From Diphasiastrum complanatum (lineage: Eukaryota; Streptophyta; Lycopodiopsida; Lycopodiales; Lycopodiaceae), in the NCBI GenBank assembly GCA_029204225.1, contig CM055108.1, positions 334,217 through 398,216 on the forward strand: a stretch of DNA of 64,000 nt, given 5' to 3'. Positions 55,043 through 64,000 of the stretch are shown here, in pieces (position 1 is the stretch's first letter; each line of letters opens with the position of its first letter). The position numbers were made by a program, and so were the translations under genes. The notes under the pieces are model-generated. The model saw nothing but the letters and a program-made list of their open reading frames with translations, was not told the origin of the DNA and made no database searches.

Positions 55043-55054
55043 TGGTATCAGAGC
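55043..55054 (+). other. PBS of element L
   Basis: TGGTATCAGAGC, exact initiator-Met type. Confidence 0.93.
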
Positions 55055-55400
55055 ATTAGATCTTTTCCCCATCAGATTTGGTGGATTTTGTTAAATTTGG
55101 TAGAGTTTCTTGTTCTAGCTTTCTTGAGTTTTCAATTTCCAGCAAGTTTTGATTCAATTTTTGACCATTTAATCTTCATTTTTTGTGTAGTTTCTTGTTG
55201 TAGATCAGTAGATCTTTCTTTCAGCTCTTTGGAGGTACTGAGATTTTCTAATTTGGAGCTATAATGACCAAGTTATGGCCATTTTAGTGTTTTCTTTCCA
55301 GTTTTAGCTAGTTGTAGCTTTTTGCAGTCTATTTTTTTTTTCTTCCATTTTTGGCTGTACTTTTGGCCGAATTTTATGACTATATTTCTATAGAATTGTA
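55055..55400 (+). other. Leader of L, no gene
   Basis: T-rich leader; gag expected but not found. A boundary with M lies somewhere around 55380-55440. Confidence 0.4.
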
Positions 55401-56400
55401 GATCTCACTCTCAGCTTGAATTTGAGCCAATTTGCAACCAATTTGGTTGCAAATTGAGAGAGATACATCCTCCCGAATCTTACTATCAATGATCTGCTCA
55501 CCAACACTAGGTAAGGCAACACCGTCATCATAAGAAGTAAGCATCAAAACAGGAAAATCAGCATAAGGTACTGATTTTGGTGAGGCATGTGTGTTTCCTC
55601 CAAAGTAAAAAGATGCTTTGCTATCCCGCAAAGACTCGGACAGCCAACAAGAAGCTGTCTCACGCTGTCCAACAACCACAAAATCACCAACACTTTGCTG
55701 TCCAAAGTGTTTGGACCTTGTTGTCCAAAAACCTTCCGCAGGCCGTTCCCGATGCATAATAGGATGCTCACGATGTAACATAGGCTGAAAATGATCAATA
55801 AGCCATGGCTGAATCTGCTGTCCACCATCTTCAAGAAAAAAACCAGTAGCTTGCCACTTTGAACACCCAAAATATCCGGCAACATGCCACTTTGAACCAA
55901 TCTATATATTGACATGATTTTTCCCCTCCTCCATTAGTACAAAATGGCTTCAAAGAATGCTTGATTTCAGCCTTTTCCAAAACATTAACTTGAGAAGCTT
56001 GCTCATTAAGTTCTTCACTAATGCATCCATCATTTGCAACAAATGGCTCAAGAGAAGAAGAATGCTCTACCATACCAACATTCCGACGCAAACTTGTACT
56101 TGTAGAAAGACAATGATCAAACTTTGCATGCCTTTGCTCTTCTACCTTCAAGGAGGATGAAGTAGAGAGGAGAAAGCATGATGATGAATCTCTTATTTGG
56201 TATATCTTTAAAAGTGTTTCCCAAGCACTTTTAGAGGTCTTGAAAAATCTCAAATGATATAAGATAGATCTTGTTATCGATAAAATCTTGATCATCATGT
56301 CGATGTCAAACCTCAGCTTGCAACTCCATGAAAAATAGTTGATGCCATCCAACATATCTTCACCCGTACAAGTACGAATTGCTCCCAAATCTCTTGCCAT
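55401..56400 (-). pseudogene. Copia remnant M, gag-like
   Basis: ATG at 56400 opens MARDLGAIRTCTGEDMLDGI, then NYFSWSCKLRFDIDMMIKIL and KTSKSAWETLLKIYQIRDSS, the N-terminal copia gag pattern (NY.xW...KSAWExL). It continues as a low-similarity Ser-rich tail to about 55831 and another reading (55781-55380) with no knuckle, protease or RT. Probably a non-autonomous derivative. Confidence 0.7.
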
Positions 56401-57397
56401 AAGAACGAGCCAAGAAGATAAACTTTTTTAAACCCTAAATGTGCCCTAAAAGACACAAAAACCACCAAGTATCAAATCTGAAAAATCAGCATCGGAATGT
56501 GTCGAAACCACATATTAGATGGATGTAGGAACTCACCCTCCTACAAGCCTTGTGTGCTGAAAATTTCAGCCTGATTGCATTACAAACTCAAAAAAACCAG
56601 CAAACAAAGAATTAGGTTAATGGAGAAAATGATGGTTATTTATACTTGACAGAAAACTTAACCACTACTCTTCCTCTATTCTCTTCTTCTCTCTACTAAG
56701 CAAGAGTTCCATGATGCCTTCAACGCCCATCTACTATTTCTTGGACAACAATTTTTTGCAGTTTCGGTAAGCCATTTTACTATTGGCTTCCAACAAAGCT
56801 TTTTCTGGAACCCTTCTTTCTTGCCAAAAAGTGTGAACAAAATACACACACGGATAGGGCTGTTGCAAACACCCTACAAATGGTAATATGCTGTCCAATT
56901 TTCAGCCTCGGAATGTGATCGGATCATCACAAAAAATTAGCGCCTTCTTCCACACCTGGAAACAAGCAAAAAGAAGCGGATCTTCACTTTGTAAAATCAG
57001 CAAGGATGCTGATTTTTCAGCCAAATCAGAAGATAAAAATTGCTTGTAGATGGGCGCCCTCCTGCAAAGGAGCAAATCTGAAAAATAGGGCAGCAGCGGA
57101 CCAACGGAAGTAGGATAAACCTACACGGATGTGGGCGACCTAAAAGAAGCCCCGAAGAAGATAATTAATGGCGCCTTCCTGCAACCTGAAAAATCAGAAA
57201 ACACCCAACTGATTTTTGGGCGCCCAAAATCCCATTATCTCCTTTGATGTGTGGCGCCCTCCTGCAAAACGGAAAAGAGTCAAAATTGAACGGATCCTCA
57301 CTTCAAAAAATCAGCAAAGGTGCTGAATTTTTGTGATCCCTAAGTGAAGACGATCTCTTTTGGTAGGGTGCCCTAAATCAAGTGGAGAAGATCGACG
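56401..57397 (-). repeat. Leader of M with dispersed GGCGCC repeats
   Basis: No gene. The words GGGCGCCCTCCTGCAA (57053), GGCGCCTTCCTGCAA (57171), GGCGCCCTCCTGCAA (57252) and related GCGCCTTC (56940) and GGCGCCCTCAAGG (57484, inside the LTR) recur, as does AAATCAGCA. They form imperfect units without fixed period. Confidence 0.7.
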
Positions 57398-57409
57398 ACT
57401 CTGATACCA
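57398..57409 (-). other. PBS of M
   Basis: ACTCTGATACCA on the + strand = TGGTATCAGAGT on the minus strand, next to the LTR start at 57410. Confidence 0.88.
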
Positions 57410-57836
57410 TGTAGGAAATCAAAGTGCCAAGATCCTTCTAACATTCAATCTCCATATACAAGAAGAAGAGGGAGAGGGTTAGGCGCCCTCAAGGAGAGAG
57501 AAAGTAGTAGCAATGCTTGAAAGGGAATGAATTACAAATGAATAATGAGTACATATAAATAGGTCTTCCAAGGGCCTAGACTCTTCCAAACCCTAAGTTC
57601 TAGAACCTTCCACTACTAATTATAGGGCACCCGTAAAAGTCAAGACAGGGCCCCTTAACATAATTAGACTTTACTTGGACCCACGAGTTATTACTAGACC
57701 AAAATTGGGTCCAACTTAGCTAAAACTAACTTAACATGGTCTAAATAATAAACCTAACCCATGATTACACAAGTCTCGACCTTTTGGGTCAAAGTAACCT
57801 ATGGGAAACTAACATTATCATCTATTATTTCTAACA
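57410..57836 (-). repeat. 5' LTR of M
   Basis: 427 bp, TGTAGGAAATC to ATTTCTAACA. It has a TATA-like TATTTATATG on the minus strand (57554-57563). The other LTR is not present in the window. Confidence 0.82.
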
Positions 57837-57839
57837 TCT

Positions 57840-59100
57840 TTGTCGTAACAAAACTGACACGCGCATGGCTTGAGCTGTAGAAAATATACCTCATGGATAG
57901 ACAAGTTCACTACATTGTAGATGAACTCTACGGTGATAGTTGCACCCTCACGAGTGGCATCCACTCCACTTAAAAAGACTGTTAAGAGGGCAAGAAACCA
58001 TGATGTTCACGACGGATCTGTGACGAATGTCAGTCCATCCGTTGGACAATATGGAGCAATCGTAACTGCAAACAAATTCGATCAGACATAAGTTAGGCTC
58101 TACTCTTGCCATATGAAACCACACCTGCCATATCAAACACCATATAGAGAGGCATCCAAACATACGAACAAGATGCAACAAATGTGAAAGAAACTTGTGA
58201 AGTGAAAATGATAAAAGGTAAAATAGATTCTTACGTCTGCCAGGATGCTTGAAAAGGGCTCAACGCTCGTGCAATGGTCTCTTCCTTCTGACATAGGAGA
58301 TGTTGCGAATTACCTCTCTTTTGGGAGGCCTCCGTGAAGCATCCACTGATGCCGATTGGAGCATCATTTCTCTGAAAATGTGGATGTCAGCAATGGCAAA
58401 AGGAACGCTAGCCTCATAAAAAAGTTGGGCCACCATTCTCGTGCAAATCTCATGCTGGCGCCTCTACCACCTTCTATCCAATGTAGTTTGATGAGAAGCT
58501 CTGGACATATGATGTGCAATGAGTGGTATGCGATCGAGGTCTGACATGCTCTGCGGTAGTAGATGGGCCAATGGGGGGTGTATTTGAGGATGGCGTGATA
58601 TTTACTGTGCCTCTCTCCCCACTCGTGCTAGGACCTGCCTCTGTCGGTGAAGCACCAGCAACTGATGATGCTGATGGTTGTGAAGGCTCTGATGGAGTGG
58701 CATGAGGCCCAGGTACCTCTGCATGTTGGCTGGAAACTATAGGAATATCAAGGGTAGGTTTCCCTTTGTGGCCAGGACTTGCACCTGTATCCCTGCTGCT
58801 TTGGACCCGTCTGTGACTAGGCCTTGCACCTTGGCTTTGCAAGCCTTGTCTTGCCAGCTGCCCAAAAACTCTGTGCTGGTCTAAGCGGCTCGGTGGATGA
58901 CCCATCATCAAGTCCATATGTCCCCTGTAGCCTCTCTACCTCGACACTTGGAATGGTGATGCAAGCTGCTATGCCCATCCCCCGTCCATCTGGCCTGGTG
59001 AGTTGCAACAAGTGGGCACTGACCTGGGTAAGCGATCCTGTGAACTCGAAACCGCAGTGGTAGCATCTTCATCTGTGGGCACCAGAACCATGGGACATAG
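57840..59100 (-). pseudogene. hAT-like transposase remnant (BED finger + DUF659)
   Basis: Read right to left: a BED-type finger near 59073-58990 (RCYHCGFEFTGSLTQVSAHL), an internal low-complexity Pro/Ser/Thr region (58917-58474, open), then VAQLFYEASVPFAIADIHIF near 58400 and NGWTDIRHRSVVNIMVSC near 58030, matching the DUF659 domain of plant hAT-like proteins. There is a stop next to the finger, frame breaks between blocks and no C-terminal hAT dimerisation domain. A second copy of 58440-59290 lies at 35752-36415 plus 44823-45050, split by D1. Confidence 0.85.

Positions 59101-59909
<809 letters not shown>

Positions 59910-59961
<52 letters not shown>
59910..59961 (+). repeat. Second (TA)n microsatellite
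   Basis: About 52 bp of TA directly after the GGTACC cluster. Confidence 0.96.
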
Positions 59962-59963
<2 letters not shown>

Positions 59964-60429
59964 TTTCTACGTGTATGTCCTCTAGTAGTCCACAAGCTCG
60001 ACGCTTGTGTGTATGGCTCTAGTAGCCCACACAAGGTGAAGCAAATGAGCAACTGTGTGTATGGGCTTGTGGAAGAAGTTCCACCTGTCAAGCCACTTCT
60101 CTCGATGAACCAACATCCTACAAAAACCAAGAAGGTCATTTCATTGAAAAAAAAACAACTCAACAATGCTAAAATAGTTTTACAAAATAGATGCACAAAC
60201 AAGGTTAGAAAAAAATATACCTCCGCTCATCAATTATGGGTCTTTGAAGGGTCTCCTCAATCTTGTCCATAGACTCATGAGGCCGAGCATAGAACCCTCT
60301 TGATCCACCAACCTCACATGGTACACTGGCTGCAGGACCTCAATCAGTTGCAAAAACAATCCTCTAGAACCTAAGTCCAGTCGGCTTGCTGCTACAATGC
60401 CACTATGTGAACTTAGGACGTGCAAAAGA
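59962..60429. other. Unassigned sequence
   Basis: I see no TE coding motif or host gene, only short frames. Confidence 0.4.
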
Positions 60430-61580
60430 AATTTGATGTTAAATCCATCAAATAGTGAAGGTGAGAAAGTCTATGTGTTGTATAATCCAAAAAATAGGAA
60501 GAAGATCCGAGTCGAGGTGTCATCTTTGATGAAGTGCTTTCACCCAAAGTACAGGAGCGAGAGAAAAATGGAACTATCGAGTTCCTACCCTTGGTTGATT
60601 TCACGAATGAGGAGACTAGTCTAGAGTCTAGAGAGCCTCAAGAGCAAGTGCAACAATAGGAGCCTGAACTTGCTAGTTCGAGACCTCAATTTGGCCAAGC
60701 ACAAGAGGGTGAAATTGGAGAGAAGCGGAAGACCATCCACATTGCCTACCAAGAAGAAGAAGCTACCTAGGTGGTATTGGGAAACAATCAAAGAGGGCCA
60801 CAGGATGGAAGAAGGACAAAGTAGTGAACATGGTGTCAGAAGATCTCTTAGAGGCAAACTTTTCTTTTGTGTCCACATTTGAAAGCAGATGAGCCACAAT
60901 TCTTTCACGAAGCCGTAAAGGAAAAGGTATGGCAACAAGCCATGCAGGAGGAGTATGACTCCAGTGTGAAGAATGACACATGGGAGCACGTACATTGCTA
61001 GAAGGGAGGCATCCAATAGGTTGCAAATGGGGCTATAAGACCAAGTTTCATGCTAATGGAACAGTGGACAAGTACAAGTCGAGGCTGGTGGCAAAAGGCT
61101 ACGCTCAACAAGACGGGCTAGACTATAATAAGACATTTGGACATGTTGCTAAGATGACATCTATCAGGACTGTATTGGCCTTAGCCTCATACTTTGATTG
61201 GGATATCCATCAAATGGATGTCATGAGTACCTCTCACAATAGGAAACTTCAGGAGGAGGTTTATATTGCGCACCACAACGTTTGAGATAACAGGCAAAGA
61301 TCATCTGGTTTGTAGGCCTAGAAAAGCCTCGTATGGACTCAAACAGGTGCCAAGGGCTTGGTATAGATAGTCGAATTGACAAGTACTTTGCAAAGCAAGG
61401 GTTTGAGAAGAATAAGTTTGATTGCAATTTATATGTCTTCAAGGAAGGTGAAGACGTTGTATGTGGATGACTTACTCATCACAGGAAGCAATAAAAAACT
61501 TATTGCTTGGGCTAAGAAAAGTCTTTCCTGTGACAGAATACAATCTATGACAACCCATTGCGTTGTTTGGAGGCTATAGT
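60430..61580 (+). pseudogene. Copia remnant N: linker and RT
   Basis: Decayed + strand pol: a linker-like piece (60430-60620), then the start of RT in several frames: WQQAMQEEYDSSVKNDTWEH (near 60940), IGCKWGYKTKFHANGTVDKY, SRLVAKGYAQQDGLDY, FDWDIHQMDVMSTSHNRKL, and at 61450-61480 TLYVDDLLITG with YVDD kept. A stop interrupts the middle. RNase H is not seen; the reading fades after 61580. Confidence 0.8.
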
Positions 61581-62639
61581 GCATCATTTGGAGTGAAATC
61601 TTGTTGCTAGGATTGGCTGTAGGGTTGCTAGGGAGAGTGATTGCAGGTTCTCAAGCTTCTTATTGCTGCAATAGCGGTGCACCTTCTAGCACCAAGGTTA
61701 ATTTAGGGTGACTTGTTTCACCATCGGTCTCCATCAGCAGTAGGGCCATCATGGACTTCATCAGCAAAGGCAAGCCCATCACGGCCACCATCAGCACCAC
61801 CATCACCAAGGCCATCATCTACAGGAGAGGCTTTTCCATCAAGGGAGTCAGTTTCGGGAGGGCCCACTGAGGGAGTGGCCCAAGTTCAACAGAGGTGGCA
61901 GCTCCTATGGTGGCTATGGGAGGTGTTGCGGAGAGACCACAGGGTGGAGCACACTCACCCTAGAGTTGGGGGCCACAACCACATGCACCTACAGTGGACA
62001 GGGCGAGCAAATATCGATAGAGCACAGCGCCTGTAGGGTGGCAGCGGACACACCATGAGGCAGTCACTAGACTTACACGCTAGTTTTTTAACAGTGGCTA
62101 CCTTGCATTTGCCTCACCGACACCACCATGGGACATGGTGAGGGAGATTGCAACTTGTGATGCCGCAATCTAGATTTTAGCATGTTGTGAAACGACGCCA
62201 GAGGAGCACCTCAAGTTGGGGTACATAACTATTCATTCTTCATCTCACTTCTTAGTTTCATCAAGGATGGCACTGTTCAAAATTGGATCTCACTGATTGC
62301 TTGTTTGTGCACAGTGGTAATGCTGAAATTGAGAGAGCATCTTTGAGCTCTACCAAGATATTATGATATCCTATATGCCAACGAGGAGGGAGCAAAGGCT
62401 ATGCAAGACTTGCATAGAGTACTATGGTCACTTTGTGTTTGCAGAGGGTGTCATGTGGATCCAACTTGGGTGTTTTGTCAATTGTGTATGGCTGAGACCA
62501 GGCTGGCTCCATTAATAATTTCAAAATATGTAATTTTCATAATAGATTCATTCCTAGGTAGTTGCTCCATTGTTCAATTAGTTACACGATAGTGACACCC
62601 TATTACGGTGAGGTTTTAAGGTAAAAGATAGTCTTGAGG
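61581..62639. other. No supported gene
   Basis: 61713-62036 is open on the + strand as a Ser/Pro-rich reading caused by CATCA/CACCATCA-type repeats (61740-61830). No known domain; I would not call it a gene. Confidence 0.4.
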
Positions 62640-63010
62640 CTTTGAGAAAGGCAATCAACCCTTAAGTTAGATGCAACTGGCATTGTTGTAGGGTTTGTGT
62701 TAAAAATAGAGGGTAGGCCAATTGCTTTGGGGAGCAAGAAGCTTACTTTTGTTCAACAAGATAGTCACATATGAGTGAGAAGTGTATTGTCTGATACATT
62801 TGCCCAAGCTATGGTGGCATTACTCATATGGTGTGGAATTGTGTTTCTACCTTGGCCGTGATTTTGACAAGTCTTTTGTAGTCGGCTAGAGTTGAGCTTC
62901 ATCAAGTTAGGTGGACTAAGTTGATGCAAGAGTTTAATTGGGAATTTGGCTGTTGTAAAAGAACAAAAAAGAATAGATGATGGGGTAGATGATTCTATAT
63001 CTTATATATT
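62640..63010 (+). pseudogene. Ty3/gypsy RNase H remnant
   Basis: The + strand reads LKLDATGIVVGFVLKIEGRP and IALGSKKLTFVQQDSH, then in a second frame LIWCGIVFLPWP and VELHQVRWTKLMQEFNWEF-like text, as in the Ty3 RNase H (catalytic D, then KL..xxQ, then the YLxGxxF...D.KAL region, here lost). Several stops. A different copy from J. Confidence 0.7.
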
Positions 63011-64000
63011 CTATTAAAGGAACTTTTCCTAGGTAGGAAGTGACTTCATGAAGGAGGTTAGGGAGAGAAGCTCTAAAAGATTTACGTGAGGGAGTCTTTG
63101 TTGGTCATGCGGGAGTCAATTTGTCTATTGCTTTTGTTGGAGTTACACACCTTGTAGCACACACCAAGCAACTTACATAGATGACTTTGAGTTTGTGCCG
63201 GATGTGAATGGACTTTCTTGTAGGATCCTTCATGAGTGCCATGAAAGTTCCTGCATAGGGCTCACTTGAGAATGATTTGAGTTTTTGACTTGAGTAAGAG
63301 GCACTAGGTAGGAAGCTTAGAAACCCATTCCGACCCTTTCGGGCCGGAACGTACAATACGTTCTGGAACGTTTTTTTTAGTTAGCTCTACATTAAAATCA
63401 ACTGATATAGTTAAGGCAGCCATCAACTATCAACAACAAATCAGGGATCTATACATAAGATACAGCTGCATCTGATATATGGTTATCCATACTTGGCTGC
63501 TGAGTAGTCGAACTAATACGAAGTAAAATATGTAAACAAATGCTTTTTGAAAAACCAACTTGAAAAGTGTTGTAGAGATCTAAATCATTGGGGTTCAGAT
63601 ATGGAAATAGCTGTCGAGAGCAAAAAGGGAATCAAATTCATGGCCATTTAGTCCTGCTTCGCCTAGGCTTACATGATTAAAGTGCCACCCGCTGGCCGCA
63701 ATCTTCCTTCTTGATAATACATTGAGGGACGCTAGATATCAGAAACGCTGGATGAGCGACCTGCATGGCCAGCACTGGGGCGATCATAAGGACCAGCGTG
63801 ATCTGGCAAAAAATGAATGAAATTCTTGGAGCTCATGTTGATCCTACTAGCACTTGGGATCTTATTATAGTTGTCCATAGCTAGGGTGATAATCTGGGGT
63901 TATGTTGGGGAGTCCAAGATTGGACAAATTGGAGCAACTACGCAAGAAGTACTACGGACATGTGGCCTTGGGTTGTGGCTATGTAAGGGCTGGTAGAGGC
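63011..64000. other. No supported gene at window end
   Basis: Contains GGGCCGGAACG/TTCTGGAACG words at 63338-63375. The minus strand near 63760-63660 gives a short Ser/Gly-rich reading with no assignable domain. Nothing else seen. Confidence 0.35.

Noticed and set aside
61713-62036. Ser/Pro-rich 107-aa ORF as a host gene
   Set aside because: Simple-sequence CATCA repeats, no domain, no partner exon.
63650-63800. Host exon on the minus strand
   Set aside because: Short, with a stop and no recognised domain or splice context.

Overview
KIND OF GENOME. This is AT-rich nuclear DNA from a land plant. Nearly everything is retrotransposon, mostly Ty1/copia with some Ty3/gypsy, inserted into one another and decayed. 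At least seven sites match a primer-binding site (PBS) for plant initiator-Met tRNA (TGGTATCAGAGC). One intact-looking host gene, an intronless 508-aa alpha-crystallin-domain protein of a plant-specific family, lies at 48511-50037. Nothing seen fixes the species; the TE load would suit a large-genome gymnosperm, fern or angiosperm (inference). No tRNA, rRNA or CRISPR was seen. LAYOUT, 1-25 kb. Element A (1-4490, +) is a copia element cut by the window start, with a near-complete gag-pol broken by one frameshift, and a 3' LTR. It sits in copia fragment P (4491-5285, -). Element B (5286-13574, -) is a copia element with both LTRs. Its middle is replaced by a mosaic (about 7818-10600) of a copia LTR (Q), a Ty3 integrase scrap, a hAT scrap, a D-type LTR scrap and a second copia gag-protease (C). 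Element E (13718-24505, +) is a copia element whose gag is split by F (14801-19804, -), a gag-only Ty3-like element with a 24-bp minisatellite in its leader. LAYOUT, 25-45 kb. Three related minus-strand copia elements (D2, D3, D1) follow. D2 and D3 share one LTR. D3 is split by an H-type insertion (29620-35070, target duplication GTTTA) that holds copia element G and a 1.26-kb near-identical repeat of the flanking D sequence. D1 (36416-44822, target duplication TGGGA) sits in a hAT transposon remnant and is itself split by H1 (39045-42213, +). LAYOUT, 45-64 kb. A copia RNase H scrap and Ty3 element J (45602-47100) precede the host gene. After it come sparse sequence to 53.8 kb, copia remnants K, L and M (to 57836), a hAT transposase remnant with BED finger and DUF659-like domain (57840-59100, -), two TA microsatellites around a cluster of nine GGTACC palindromes, copia remnant N (60430-61580), a Ty3 RNase H remnant (62640-63010) and unassigned sequence. 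HOW THE PARTS RELATE. The TEs form a layered record: P older than A; hAT older than D1 older than H1; D3 older than H2; E older than F. No retroelement copy here has an intact uninterrupted gag-pol with both LTRs; A comes closest but its 5' end is outside the window. The host gene belongs to the family of Arabidopsis IDM2/IDM3 proteins, which limit DNA methylation and silencing. That is notable in so TE-dense a place, but a functional link is only inference.
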